64,000 bases of DNA, taken from NCBI GenBank assembly GCA_965227875.1, contig OZ245783.1, forward strand, positions 3,100,001-3,164,000, in the 5' to 3' direction. The translations under genes were made by a program, and so were the position numbers. Below are positions 1-8,706 of the stretch, piece by piece (the first letter of the stretch is position 1; every line of letters begins with the position of its first letter). This DNA is from G965227875 sp965227875 (GTDB lineage: Bacteria > Pseudomonadota > Alphaproteobacteria > Rhizobiales > JAJFHC01). Below the pieces are notes generated by a model that saw only the letters and a program-made list of their open reading frames with translations, made no database searches and had not been told where the DNA came from.

Positions 1-225
1 CACGCCCCCGTGGGTGCGACGGCGCGCGGCGTCAACGGTCTCTACGACATGGGGGCGAACGTCTGGGAGTGGGTGCGTACCGGCGACGGCCCCTCCCAGG
101 GCACGCTCGGCGGCTCGTGGTGGTATGGCGCGGCCCAGATGAAAAACGGCCAACGCGCCAGCAAGCCCCGCGACATGGCCGTCGTCTATATCGGCTTCCG
201 CTGCGTCCGCGACCGCGCCGACTGA
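1..225 (+). CDS. Formylglycine-generating enzyme-like (FGE-sulfatase) protein, C-terminal fragment
   Basis: Only the last 74 codons are in the window; the frame is open to the left edge. The visible part contains the family's closing pattern: GLYDMGANVWEW, a GSWW segment and the terminal GFRCVR. These match the C-terminal half of the SUMF1/FGE fold, used for formylglycine formation or, in many bacteria, related radical-free oxidations. The substrate cannot be inferred because the N-terminal two thirds are missing. It is convergent with the flavin monooxygenase at 251-1339. The family assignment is secure; the specific function is not. Confidence 0.8.
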   Translation, partial: HAPVGATARGVNGLYDMGANVWEWVRTGDGPSQGTLGGSWWYGAAQMKNGQRASKPRDMAVVYIGFRCVRDRAD

Positions 226-250
226 TCCCGCCGGGGGACGGACCGCCCCG

Positions 251-1339
251 TCAGTCGCCCGTCTGCCCCAGCGCCTGGCGCGAGAACCGCCTCTGGAGCG
301 CGGGGATGGCGCCGACGAGCCTGAGGGCGGCCACGATCAGCGGCCGGCTCAGCGGGTTCTTCGAGGTGATCTGCTTGCGTGCCGACTCGCTGCCGGCGAT
401 GACGCCGGCCCCCGCCGCGTGCCGGGCGGCGGTGTAGCCCGCCGTCGTGCCCCGGGCGATGCGTTCGGCAAGGTCGGCCGCGTCCGCGATGCCGAGATTC
501 ATGCCGCGCCCGCCCACCGGCGAATGGCAATGGGCGGCGTCCCCGGCGAGGAAGACGCGGCCCCGCGCATAGTCGCGCACCTGGCGCACGGATATCGTGA
601 ACTGCCCCTTGCGCCGGACCTTGCGTGTCTCCAGCCCGATGGGCAGGGCCGCCAGCGCGTCGGGCGTGTTGGAGATGACGCGCACGCGGCGCGCCTCGAG
701 CGGGGCGACGACCGCCACAGCACCGGCGTCGAGCAGGCAGATGGTGAAGTCGCGTGCGTTCTCCCACGCTTCCACGTCGACATCGGCGATCGACCATTTC
801 TCGGGCAGGTCGTAGCCCTCGAAGGCGAGCCCCAGGGTCTCGCGCACGCTGCTGCGCACGCCGTCGGCCCCGATCAGGTAGTCGTAGCCGGCCGTGCTCC
901 CGTCGCCGAGGCCCGCCTCGACGGCGTCCTCGCCGTTGCGCACCAGCCTTTCGAAGGCGAGGCCGTAGCGCACCGTGCCGCCAAGCCCGCGGAACACGTC
1001 CGCCAAGTGGTGCTCGGTCCGGTCCTGCGCGAGGCCGAGGATGGTGTCGCCCGTGGGCGAGGTCAGCGGGATGCGGGCGATGAAGCGCGCGTTGCGGTAG
1101 AACTTCGCGCTCTCGAACGCGATGCCCTCGGCGCGCAGTCGGTCGGCGACGCCGGAGGGGCCGAGCAGGTCGAGGCTGCGGGGCAGGATGCCCACCGCGC
1201 GCGACAGGCCGGAGGCTTCCTCGCGCCGGTCGATCACGTCCGCCACGATGCCGCGCCGGGCGAGTTCGACGGCGGCGGTCAGTCCGGTCGGGCCGGCGCC
1301 GACGATCAGGACTTTCGGTTGTCCGTCGTCAGCCGGCAT
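251..1339 (-). CDS. FAD-dependent monooxygenase (aromatic hydroxylase type)
   Basis: A class A flavoprotein monooxygenase of 362 residues. An N-terminal Rossmann motif GAGPTG lies at residues 14-19, the DG motif (LIGADGVRSS) at about 155-164, and the second FAD-ribityl motif (VFLAGDAAHCHSP) at about 262-274. It probably hydroxylates a small aromatic or related compound with NAD(P)H and O2. I chose ATG 1339 because the Rossmann strand begins nine residues later; the frame stays open upstream, but that extension overlaps the GNAT gene and reads as nonsense. It is the last gene of a leftward run with the GNAT (16-bp gap) and FAD-oxidase genes. The substrate is unknown. Confidence 0.88.
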   Translation of the reverse strand: MPADDGQPKVLIVGAGPTGLTAAVELARRGIVADVIDRREEASGLSRAVGILPRSLDLLGPSGVADRLRAEGIAFESAKFYRNARFIARIPLTSPTGDTILGLAQDRTEHHLADVFRGLGGTVRYGLAFERLVRNGEDAVEAGLGDGSTAGYDYLIGADGVRSSVRETLGLAFEGYDLPEKWSIADVDVEAWENARDFTICLLDAGAVAVVAPLEARRVRVISNTPDALAALPIGLETRKVRRKGQFTISVRQVRDYARGRVFLAGDAAHCHSPVGGRGMNLGIADAADLAERIARGTTAGYTAARHAAGAGVIAGSESARKQITSKNPLSRPLIVAALRLVGAIPALQRRFSRQALGQTGD

Positions 1340-1355
1340 CGCGCCCGCGCCCCCG

Positions 1356-1802
1356 TCAGCCCTGCGGCGCCGCGTTGGCGGAGGGGTCGAGCCATTTCGC
1401 CATGGCCGTGCGCGGCTCGACCGCGTAGCCGAGCGAAGCGTAGAAGCCCTGGACGGCGGTGTTGTCCTCGCGGATGAGAAGGTTGAGTTTCCACACGCCG
1501 CGCTCCAGGAGCCAGGCCTCCACCGCGTCCATGAGTTGGCGGCCGTACCCCGCGCCGCGGGCGTCCGGGTCGACGGAGACGTAGTAGACCGTGCCGCGGT
1601 GGCCGTCATGGCCGACCATGGCGCTCGCCGCGATGCGGCCCTCCGCCTCGCCGACGATGACGTCGGAGGCCGGGCCCTGCCGCGCAAAGGAGATGTCCGC
1701 GTACGGGTCGTTGTGGGGCCGGGTCAGCCCCGCCTTGCGCCACAGCTCGACGACGGCGTCGAGATCGCCGTCCTCCATGGGCCTGAACGTCAGTTGCGTC
1801 AT
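1356..1802 (-). CDS. GNAT family N-acetyltransferase (YpeA-like)
   Basis: A single-domain GNAT of 148 residues. The acetyl-CoA binding loop is RGAGYGRQL (about residues 87-95), followed by the LLIREDNTAVQGFYASLGY stretch that forms the C-terminal part of the fold. Length and the MTQLTFRPMEDGDLDAVVELW start match the YpeA-like branch. The ATG overlaps the TGA of the upstream FAD-linked oxidase by four bases (1799-1802), so the two are translationally coupled. The acceptor substrate cannot be deduced. Confidence 0.88.
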   Translation of the reverse strand: MTQLTFRPMEDGDLDAVVELWRKAGLTRPHNDPYADISFARQGPASDVIVGEAEGRIAASAMVGHDGHRGTVYYVSVDPDARGAGYGRQLMDAVEAWLLERGVWKLNLLIREDNTAVQGFYASLGYAVEPRTAMAKWLDPSANAAPQG

Positions 1803-3238
1803 TCGGTATGGTCTCCGCCGGGCAGCGTCTTGCCGGGATTGAGGATGTTGTTGGGGTCGAAGAGGGTCTTGAGCCCGCGCATCATGTCAAGCTCGACGGG
1901 GTCCTTGATGGCCGTCATCATGTGCCGCTTCATGCGCCCGATGCCGTGTTCTGCGCTGATCGACCCGCCATATTCCATGACGATGCCGTGCACGATGTCG
2001 TTCACCGCATCCCATTGCGCCAGGAACGCCGCCTTGTCCGCGCCTTCCGGCTGGCTGACGTTGAAATGCACGTTGCCGTCGCCGACATGGCCGAAGGGCA
2101 GGGGGCGGGCGCCGGGGATGAAGTCGACTACGGCAGCGCTCGCCTCGTCGATGAAGTCCGCCATGCGCGAGACCGGCACCGACACGTCGTGCTTGATGCT
2201 GCCGCCCTCGTGTTTCTGGATTTCCGAAAGGCTGGTGCGGATCGTCCAGAAGGCGTCCGACTGGGCCTGGCTCTCCGCGATGGTGGCGTCCTCCACCAGG
2301 CCGTCCTCGAACGCGGCCTCGAGGATCTTCTCGCACGGCGCCCGCAGGACACCGGCGGCCTCGCCGCCCGAGAGTTCCATCAGTACGTACCACGCGTGGC
2401 TGCCGGCCAGCGGGTCGCGCGCGCCGGGCAGGTGGCGCAGCACGAAGTCGATGCCCAGCCGCGGGATGATCTCGAACCCGGTCACCCGGCCGCCGGACAC
2501 CTCGCTGGCGAGCGACAGCAGGCTCAGCGCCGCCTGGGGCGTCTCGAGCCCGATGAAGGCGGTGGCGACGTCGCGCGGCCTGGGGAAGAGCTTGAGCACG
2601 GCGGCGGTGATCACGCCGAGCGTGCCTTCCGCGCCGATGAAGAGGTTGGTGAGGTTGTAGCCCGTGTTGTCCTTGCGCAGCGACCGCAGGCCGTTCCAGA
2701 TCCGCCCGTCGGCCAGCACCACCTCCAGGCCGAGCACCAGGTTGCGCGCGTTGCCGTAGGCAAGCACCGCCGTGCCGCCGGCGTTGGACGAGAGGTTGCC
2801 GCCGATCTGGCAGGTGCCCTCCGAGCCGAGCGAAAGGGGAAAGAGCCGTCCGGCGGCGTCGGCTTGCGCCTGCAGGTCGGCGAGCACGCATCCCGCCTCG
2901 ACCGTCATCGTGTTGTCGAGCGGGTCGACCTGGCGGACGCGGTTGAGCCGGCCCAGCGAGAGCACGACCTCGTCGCCCGCGTCATAGGGGATCTGCGCGC
3001 CCACGAGGCCGGTATTGCCGCCCTGGGGCACGATCTTCGTGCCGGTCTCGTTCGCGAGCGCCAGGATCCGCGAGACCTCCTCCGTCGTGCCGGGCCGCAG
3101 CACCATGCGCGCCGTGCCCACGTAGAGATCGCGCGGTTCGCGCAGATAGCGGTCCATGTCTGCCTGGTCGCGCAGGACGTTGGCCTCGCCGACGATTGCG
3201 GCGAAGCGGGAGGCAAGGTCTGTGTCTGTGTCCGTCAT
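1799..3238 (-). CDS. FAD-linked D-2-hydroxyacid dehydrogenase / glycolate oxidase GlcD-like
   Basis: A 479-residue VAO/PCMH-fold flavoenzyme. The N-terminal FAD_binding_4 domain carries GGNTGLVGAQIP (about 75-86) and IGGNLSSNAGG (about 145-155). The C-terminal FAD-oxidase_C domain carries FGHVGDGNVHFNV and the closing SISAEHGIGRMKR motif. The family oxidises D-lactate, glycolate or D-2-hydroxyglutarate and passes electrons to a carrier. No glcE or glcF partner lies nearby, so a single-subunit D-2-hydroxyglutarate- or D-lactate-type dehydrogenase is more likely than the three-subunit glycolate oxidase. Its stop overlaps the GNAT start. Confidence 0.9.
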   Translation of the reverse strand: MTDTDTDLASRFAAIVGEANVLRDQADMDRYLREPRDLYVGTARMVLRPGTTEEVSRILALANETGTKIVPQGGNTGLVGAQIPYDAGDEVVLSLGRLNRVRQVDPLDNTMTVEAGCVLADLQAQADAAGRLFPLSLGSEGTCQIGGNLSSNAGGTAVLAYGNARNLVLGLEVVLADGRIWNGLRSLRKDNTGYNLTNLFIGAEGTLGVITAAVLKLFPRPRDVATAFIGLETPQAALSLLSLASEVSGGRVTGFEIIPRLGIDFVLRHLPGARDPLAGSHAWYVLMELSGGEAAGVLRAPCEKILEAAFEDGLVEDATIAESQAQSDAFWTIRTSLSEIQKHEGGSIKHDVSVPVSRMADFIDEASAAVVDFIPGARPLPFGHVGDGNVHFNVSQPEGADKAAFLAQWDAVNDIVHGIVMEYGGSISAEHGIGRMKRHMMTAIKDPVELDMMRGLKTLFDPNNILNPGKTLPGGDHTE

Positions 3239-3277
3239 GTCGGGTCTGTTATGGGCCGGGGCACGCGTGCTTGTAAA

Positions 3278-4234
3278 TCACGGATTGCGCGGCGCGGCGG
3301 CGCGGGCGAGCCGGTCGTTGATCGCCTCGCCGAGCCCCTCGCGGGGGATCGGCATGACGGCGATGGCGCCGACATCCGGCCGGTCGAGCCGCCGCATGAA
3401 GGCGAAGAGATTGGCCGCGGCCTCCACCGTGTCGCCGCGTTCGCTCAGGTTGAGGCACGGCCCGTCATGGGCGGGCACGTCCGGGCCGAAGGCGAGCAGT
3501 GCCTCGCCCGGCGCGACCGTCTCCGCATCGAGCCGCACGGCGGCCGCAGGGGCGTAGTGGCTCTGGAGCTGGCCGGGCGAGGTGGGCGCGTCGCCGGCGG
3601 GCCGGGCCTCGGCCAGCGGGCGTCCCAGCAGGGCCTCGATCTCCGCGCGGGGCACGCCGCCCGCCCTCAGCAGCGTCGGCACGCCGCCGGGGAACCCGAC
3701 GATGGTCGATTCGATGCCGATGGGCGTGGCGCCCCCGTCGAGCACGACGGCGACGCGGTCCGCGAAGTCGGCCCGCACATGGTCTGCCTCGGTCGCGCTC
3801 ACCCGCCCCGAGACGTTCGCGCTCGGAGCCACCACCGGCCGGCCGAAGGCGCGCAGCAGTTGCCGGGCGAGCGGATGGGCGGGCACGCGCACCGCAATGG
3901 TGTCGAGCCCCGCCGTGGCCAGCAGCGAGACGGGACAGCCTTCGCGGCGGTCGAGAACCAGCGTCAGCGGGCCCGGCCACAGGTTCTCCGCCAGCACGCG
4001 GGCTGCGCCATCGAGTACGGCAATGGCGTCGACGGCCGCCACATCGGGCAGGTGCGAGATCAGCGGGTTGAAGCTCGGCCGGCCCTTTGCGGCGTAAAGA
4101 GCCGCGACCGCATGGTCGTCGGTGGCGTCCGCACCGAGCCCGTAGACCGTCTCCGTCGGGAAGGCCACGAGTTCGCCGCGCGCCAGTGCGGCCACCGCAT
4201 CGGCGACCGCCGAACCCATGTCAGAATTGCGCAT
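3278..4234 (-). CDS. tsaC: L-threonylcarbamoyladenylate synthase (Sua5/TsaC, long form)
   Basis: Makes threonylcarbamoyl-AMP from threonine, bicarbonate and ATP for the t6A37 modification of ANN-decoding tRNAs. The N-terminal YrdC domain has FPTETVYGLGADA (about residues 26-38), the KGRPSFNPL motif and PVVAPSANVSG. The SHYAPAA linker (about 230) leads into a C-terminal Sua5 domain, so this is the long Sua5 type. I chose ATG 4234 (318 aa) over an upstream in-frame ATG at 4270, because MRNSD is close to the start of the conserved fold and the upstream codons add only a basic tail. It is divergent from the acyl-CoA dehydrogenase gene at 4358. Confidence 0.93.
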   Translation of the reverse strand: MRNSDMGSAVADAVAALARGELVAFPTETVYGLGADATDDHAVAALYAAKGRPSFNPLISHLPDVAAVDAIAVLDGAARVLAENLWPGPLTLVLDRREGCPVSLLATAGLDTIAVRVPAHPLARQLLRAFGRPVVAPSANVSGRVSATEADHVRADFADRVAVVLDGGATPIGIESTIVGFPGGVPTLLRAGGVPRAEIEALLGRPLAEARPAGDAPTSPGQLQSHYAPAAAVRLDAETVAPGEALLAFGPDVPAHDGPCLNLSERGDTVEAAANLFAFMRRLDRPDVGAIAVMPIPREGLGEAINDRLARAAAPRNP

Positions 4235-4357
4235 TGACCTTGACCTGCCGACCGCTAGAGTTGGGCGCATACGGAATACCAGAAGCAGGCGGCGGTTTAG
4301 GACGCAGGCGGGCAGACGTCAACCATGCTCCGCAGGCCAGATGCCCGGCGGGGAGAC

Positions 4358-6121
4358 ATGAGCTACAGGGCGCAGACCGGCGAAATCCGGCACATTCTGA
4401 ACACGATCGCGGGCCTGCCCGGCCAGTTGGACGCCGGCCTGCACGGCGACCTCGACCAGGAACTCGTCGACGCGGTGCTCGAGGAGGCCGGCCGGTTCGC
4501 CGCCGAGGTCATCGCCCCGGCCAACCGGCCGGGCGATGTCGAGGGTGCCCGCCTCGAGGCGGACGGCGTGCACATGCCGGCGGGCTGGGGCGAGGTCTAC
4601 CGGCAATGGGCCGAGGGCGGTTGGGCCGCCCTGCCGTGTCCGCCCGACCATGGCGGGCAGGGGCTGCCGCTCCAGGTGGGCCTTGCCGCCCAGGAGATCT
4701 GGAACACGGCGTCCATGGCTTTCGGCATCGGCACGGTGCTGACCCAGGGCGCCACCGAGGCGCTGCACGCGCACGGCTCCGAGGAGCTGAAATCGGTCTA
4801 CCTGCCGAAGATGATCTCCGGCGAATGGACCGGCACCATGAACCTGACCGAACCGCAGTCGGGCTCCGACCTTTCCGGGATCAGGACGAAGGCCGAGCCG
4901 GCCGGCGACGGGACCTACCGCATCCGCGGCACCAAGATCTACATCACCTATGGCGACCACGACCTGACGGAGAACATCGTCCACCTGGTGCTCGCCCGGA
5001 TCGAGGGCGCGCCGGAGGGTACGCGCGGCATCTCGCTCTTCCTTGTGCCGAAGTTCCTCGTCAACGCGGACGGTTCCATGGGCGTGCGCAACGACGTCGT
5101 CTGCTCCGGCCTCGAGGAGAAGCTCGGCATCCACGCAAGCGCCACCTGCGTCATGAGCTTCGGCGACAATGACGGGGCGGTTGGCTGGCTCGTCGGCGAG
5201 GAGAACCGCGGCCTCAACTGCATGTTCACGATGATGAACAATGCCCGCCTTCATGTCGGCATCCAGGGCGTGGCCATCGCCGAACGGGCCTGGCAGCAGG
5301 CGCTGGCCTACGCCTCCGAGCGCCGCCAGGGCAAGCGGCCCGGCAGCGACGGGCCTGTGGCGATCATCGAGCATCCCGATGTCAGGCGCATGCTGCTCAC
5401 CATGAAGTCGCTCACCCAGGCCGCCCGAACCATCTGCTACATGACCGCCCGCGCGCTCGACCTCGCCAGGCGCGGCGCGACGGAGAAGGACAGGCAGGAC
5501 GGCCGCGCCATGGCCGACCTGCTCACTCCGGTGGCCAAGGCCTTCAGCACGGACATCGGCATGGAGGTGGCCTCGCTCGGCGTCCAGGTGCATGGCGGCA
5601 TGGGTTTCATCGAGGAGACCGGCGCCGCACAGCATTATCGCGACGCCCGCATCGCCCCGATCTACGAAGGCACCAACGGGATCCAGGCGATCGACCTGGT
5701 GACGCGCAAGCTGCCCATGGCGGACGGCGACATCGTCTACGGGCTGGTCGAGGACCTGCGCCGTGACGTCGATGCCGTGCTCGCCAGCAACCGCCCGGGC
5801 TTCGGCAATGCCGGCTATCGCCTGTCCGAGGCGGTCGCCGCCTTCGCCGGGGCGACCGACTGGCTGCTCGACCGCACCGGCAGCGACCCCGATGCGGTGC
5901 TGGCCGGCGCCACGCCCTATCTGCGGCTGTTCGGACTGACGGCCGGCGGCGCCTGGCTCGTCCGCGGTGCGCTGGGCGAGGACGCCGACGACGCGACGGT
6001 GCACCTGGCGCGGTTCTTTTGCGAGAACGTGCTGACCGCGGCCGGCGGGCTTGCCGCCACCGTCACCGGCGGCTCGGGTGCGTTCGACGACATCCCGGCG
6101 GCCCAGTTCGCCCTGTCCTGA
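4358..6121 (+). CDS. Acyl-CoA dehydrogenase, long DmdC-type
   Basis: A 587-residue acyl-CoA dehydrogenase, much longer than the 380-residue classical enzymes, with the C-terminal extension of the DmdC/AidB-like group. Visible signatures are MNLTEPQSGSDLSGIRTKAEP (flavin/substrate loop), GLEEKLGIHASATC, and GMGFIEETGAAQHYRDARIAPIYEGTNGIQA, which holds the catalytic glutamate in YEGTNG. The ATG at 4358 is preceded by a good Shine-Dalgarno (GGGGAGAC); an earlier in-frame ATG at 4325 lacks one. The DMSP enzyme DmdC belongs here, but so do many paralogues with other acyl-CoA substrates. An SDR follows after 15 bp. Confidence 0.9.
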   Translation: MSYRAQTGEIRHILNTIAGLPGQLDAGLHGDLDQELVDAVLEEAGRFAAEVIAPANRPGDVEGARLEADGVHMPAGWGEVYRQWAEGGWAALPCPPDHGGQGLPLQVGLAAQEIWNTASMAFGIGTVLTQGATEALHAHGSEELKSVYLPKMISGEWTGTMNLTEPQSGSDLSGIRTKAEPAGDGTYRIRGTKIYITYGDHDLTENIVHLVLARIEGAPEGTRGISLFLVPKFLVNADGSMGVRNDVVCSGLEEKLGIHASATCVMSFGDNDGAVGWLVGEENRGLNCMFTMMNNARLHVGIQGVAIAERAWQQALAYASERRQGKRPGSDGPVAIIEHPDVRRMLLTMKSLTQAARTICYMTARALDLARRGATEKDRQDGRAMADLLTPVAKAFSTDIGMEVASLGVQVHGGMGFIEETGAAQHYRDARIAPIYEGTNGIQAIDLVTRKLPMADGDIVYGLVEDLRRDVDAVLASNRPGFGNAGYRLSEAVAAFAGATDWLLDRTGSDPDAVLAGATPYLRLFGLTAGGAWLVRGALGEDADDATVHLARFFCENVLTAAGGLAATVTGGSGAFDDIPAAQFALS

Positions 6122-6136
6122 ACGATTGGAAATCCC

Positions 6137-7000
6137 TTGAGCACACTCAAAGACAAGACCCTGTTCATCACCGGCGCGAGCCGCGGGATCGGGCTTGCGA
6201 TCGCCCTGCGCGCCGCGCGCGACGGCGCCAATGTCGCCATCGCAGCCAAGACGGACGCGCCGCACCCCAAGCTGCCCGGCACCATACATACGGCGGCCGA
6301 GGAGATCCGCGCGGCGGGCGGCCGTGCCTTGCCGCTGGTCGTCGACGTGCGCGAGGAAGCAGCCGTCCAGGCCGCGGTCGACGCCACGGTGGCCGAATTC
6401 GGCGGGATCGACATCTGCGTCAACAATGCCAGCGCGATCAGCCTGACCGGCACGCTGGAGACCGAGATGAAGCGCTACGACCTGATGCACCAGGTCAACG
6501 GGCGCGGCACCTTCCTGGTCTCGCGCTGCTGCCTGCCGCATCTGCTGGAGGCGGAGAACCCGCATATCCTCAACCTGTCGCCGCCGCTCGATCTCGACCC
6601 GCGCTGGTTCGGCCCGCACGTGGCCTACACCATGGCGAAGTTCAACATGAGCCTCTGCGTGCTCGGCATGGCCGAGGAATTCCGCGATCGCGGCGTCGCC
6701 GTCAACGCGTTGTGGCCACGTACCACGATCGCCACCGCGGCCATCCGGTTCGTCGTCGGCGACGACGATCTCATGCGCGGCTGCCGCACGCCCGACATCA
6801 TGGCCGACGCCGCCCACATCATTCTCACCAAGCCGTCGCGCGAATTCACCGGAACGTTCAGCATCGACGACACCCTGCTCGCCGCACACGGGGTGACGGA
6901 TTTCGACAGGTACCGGGTCGACCCGAGCCGCGACCTTCATCCGGATTTCTTCGTCCCCGTGGACGACGTGCCGCCCGCATCCCTCAAGGCCGTGGAGTAA
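6137..7000 (+). CDS. SDR family oxidoreductase (HSDL2-like)
   Basis: A short-chain dehydrogenase of 287 residues, starting at TTG 6137. The cofactor motif TGASRGIG is at about residues 12-19, NNASAI at about 95-100, and the active-site pair is Y-x3-K in VAYTMAKFNMS (about 161-171). The loop AKTDAPHPKLPGTIHTAAEEI after strand 2 is characteristic of the hydroxysteroid-dehydrogenase-like-2 (HSDL2) branch. It sits 15 bp after the acyl-CoA dehydrogenase and 6 bp before the deacetylase gene, so it is probably cotranscribed and acts on an acyl-chain intermediate. That link is inference from position. Confidence 0.88.
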   Translation: MSTLKDKTLFITGASRGIGLAIALRAARDGANVAIAAKTDAPHPKLPGTIHTAAEEIRAAGGRALPLVVDVREEAAVQAAVDATVAEFGGIDICVNNASAISLTGTLETEMKRYDLMHQVNGRGTFLVSRCCLPHLLEAENPHILNLSPPLDLDPRWFGPHVAYTMAKFNMSLCVLGMAEEFRDRGVAVNALWPRTTIATAAIRFVVGDDDLMRGCRTPDIMADAAHIILTKPSREFTGTFSIDDTLLAAHGVTDFDRYRVDPSRDLHPDFFVPVDDVPPASLKAVE

Positions 7001-7006
7001 CCCGAC

Positions 7007-7942
7007 ATGACGACCCTTCTTCTCACCCACGACGCCTTTGTCGACCACGCCACGCCGGAGGGGCATCCCGAACGCCCCGACAGGATTCGCGCCGTGCGCA
7101 AGGTGCTCGACGACGAAGCCTTCGCTGCCCTTGTCCGCGAAGAGGCCCCCATGGGCGATTTCGAGGATGTCGCCCGCGCCCATCCCCAGAGCCACATCGA
7201 CATGGTGCGCGAGTCGATTCCCGCACCGGGCGGGGAGGCCCGGCCGCTCGACCCGGACACCTGGGTGTCGCCGGGCAGCCTCGAAGCCGTGATGCGGGCG
7301 GTCGGCGCGGCGGTGAGGGCCGTCGACCAGGTCGTCGAGCGCAAGGTCGACAACGCCTTCTGCGCGGTGCGGCCCCCCGGCCATCACGCCGAGAGCGTGC
7401 GCGCCATGGGGTTCTGCCTGTTCAACACCGCGGCCGTCGCCGCGCACTACGCCCGGGCCAGACACGGGCTGGAGCGCGTGGCGGTGATCGATTTCGACGT
7501 CCATCACGGCAACGGGACCCAGGAGATCTTCTGGGACGACAAGGATCTCGTCTATTCCTCGACCCACCAGATGCCGCTGTATCCCGGCACGGGTGCGCGC
7601 TCGGAAACCGGGGTCGGCAACATCTTCAACGCGCCGCTCTCGCCGGGCGACGGCAGCGCGCCGTTCCGCGAGGCGATCAATTCCGTCGTCCTTCCCGCGC
7701 TGGAGAACATGAACCCGGACCTGGTGATCATTTCCGCCGGGTTCGATGCCCATCGCAACGACCCCCTGGCGAACCTCAACCTGGTCGAGGAGGATTTCGC
7801 CTGGGCGACCCTGAAATTCATGGAACTGGCCGACAAGTCCTGTGGAGGACGTGTTGTGTCCCTGCTCGAGGGCGGATATGACTTGGCGGGCTTGGCCGGC
7901 TCCTGTGCCGCCCACGTGCACGCGCTCATGCGGGCAGGCTGA
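7007..7942 (+). CDS. Histone deacetylase family protein (class II-like amidohydrolase)
   Basis: A Zn-dependent deacetylase of the arginase fold, 311 residues. Zinc and charge-relay motifs are present: RPPGHHAE (about 123-130), VIDFDVHHGNGTQ (about 163-175) with the Asp/His ligands, GFDAHRNDPLA (about 244-254) with the second Asp ligand, and the closing EGGYD. Bacterial members deacetylate acetylpolyamines, acetylated proteins or small amides; the substrate is not readable. This gene directly upstream of xseB is a recurring arrangement in alphaproteobacteria (family knowledge). The gap to xseB is 23 bp. Confidence 0.92.
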   Translation: MTTLLLTHDAFVDHATPEGHPERPDRIRAVRKVLDDEAFAALVREEAPMGDFEDVARAHPQSHIDMVRESIPAPGGEARPLDPDTWVSPGSLEAVMRAVGAAVRAVDQVVERKVDNAFCAVRPPGHHAESVRAMGFCLFNTAAVAAHYARARHGLERVAVIDFDVHHGNGTQEIFWDDKDLVYSSTHQMPLYPGTGARSETGVGNIFNAPLSPGDGSAPFREAINSVVLPALENMNPDLVIISAGFDAHRNDPLANLNLVEEDFAWATLKFMELADKSCGGRVVSLLEGGYDLAGLAGSCAAHVHALMRAG

Positions 7943-7965
7943 ACGAACGCGAGGACTTGACGCTC

Positions 7966-8229
7966 ATGGCTGCAGACAAATCCACACCCGCGTCGGACGA
8001 CGTGTCGGCACTCAGTTTCGAGCAGGCGCTGGGTGAGCTCGAGAAGATCGTCAACCAGCTCGAGGGCGGCGAGGTCGAACTCGAGAAATCGATCGAGATC
8101 TACGAGCGCGGCGAAAAGCTCAAGGCCCATTGCGACGCGCTGCTCAAGAAGGCCGAAGCGCGCATCGAGAAGATCACCCTCAAGAGCGACGGCACCCCGT
8201 CCGGCACCGAACCGCTCGACGTGGACTGA
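7966..8229 (+). CDS. xseB: Exodeoxyribonuclease VII small subunit
   Basis: The 87-residue small subunit that coats the XseA catalytic subunit of exonuclease VII. The signature is intact: SFEQALGELEKIVNQLEGGEVELEKSI (about 18-44), then YERGEKLKAHCDALLKKAEARIEKI. I chose ATG 7966, 11 bases after GAGGA, over the in-frame TTG at 7957. In many alphaproteobacteria ispA and dxs follow xseB directly. Here a 2.9-kb segment (merR to the XRE-cupin gene) lies between xseB and dxs, and no ispA is in the window. Confidence 0.95.
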   Translation: MAADKSTPASDDVSALSFEQALGELEKIVNQLEGGEVELEKSIEIYERGEKLKAHCDALLKKAEARIEKITLKSDGTPSGTEPLDVD

Positions 8230-8242
8230 ATCCCTATCTTTC

Positions 8243-8653
8243 TTACGAGACTGGATTTTCCGGATCCGGTTCCATCAGTGCCTTCAGCATCGGACAACCG
8301 ACCCGCCCGCGAGCGCAATTTGCCGTCAACTCGGCGAGCGCGAGTTCGAGCTTCCTTAGTTCCGCGATTTTGGACCTGACGTTGGCAAGGTGTTCCCGAC
8401 CCAGACGTTCAACGGTCTCGCAGGCGTTGGACGGTTCGCCGGCGAGCCTGCGCAACGCCTGCGCATCCTGGAGCGCGAAGCCGAGGTCGCGGCACCGTTT
8501 GATGAATCGCAGTTCCGACACGTTCGCGTCCGAATACAGTCGCCTGCCGGATGCCGTTCGGGCGGGCTTCGAAACAACGCCCTCCCGCTCGTAGTAGCGG
8601 ATGGTCTCGATAGAAACCCCGCTCAATCGTGACGCTTCGCCAATCGCGATCAT
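8243..8653 (-). CDS. merR: MerR family metal-responsive regulator, mercury type
   Basis: A 136-residue MerR protein: N-terminal winged helix (IGEASRLSGVSIETIRYYEREGVV), a long dimerisation helix and a C-terminal metal loop. Cysteines 78, 113 and 120 fall where Hg(II)-binding MerR has C82, C117 and C126. The loop between the last two (ARGRVG) is two residues shorter than in classical MerR, so Hg(II) is likely but another thiophilic metal is possible. It is divergent from merT and would bind the dyad at 8672-8692, activating the rightward genes and repressing itself. It is convergent with xseB (13 bp). Confidence 0.88.
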   Translation of the reverse strand: MIAIGEASRLSGVSIETIRYYEREGVVSKPARTASGRRLYSDANVSELRFIKRCRDLGFALQDAQALRRLAGEPSNACETVERLGREHLANVRSKIAELRKLELALAELTANCARGRVGCPMLKALMEPDPENPVS

Positions 8654-8668
8654 GTGATCAGTCCGTTC

Positions 8669-8699
8669 TTGATCCTGTAGCCGCTACAGGATGCAGGGT
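8669..8699 (+). promoter_or_regulatory. MerR-type promoter/operator of the merT-merF-GDCCVxC operon
   Basis: A -35 hexamer TTGATC (8669-8674) and a -10 CAGGGT (8694-8699) are separated by 19 bp, the over-long spacer typical of MerR-activated promoters. The spacer holds a perfect inverted repeat with 9-bp arms (8672-8680 and 8684-8692) and a 3-bp centre. Layout and -10 resemble the classical mer promoter (19-bp spacer, TAAGGT). The expected start of transcription, about 7 bases after the -10, falls on or next to the merT ATG at 8707, so the transcript may be leaderless. Confidence 0.82.
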
Positions 8700-8706
8700 C
8701 TTCTGA

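Noticed and set aside
4319..7921. Very long open frame on the minus strand opposite the acyl-CoA dehydrogenase, SDR and deacetylase genes
   Set aside because: It is antisense to three genes with clear domains; its translation is Arg/Gly/His-rich with no recognisable fold, typical of GC-rich shadow frames.
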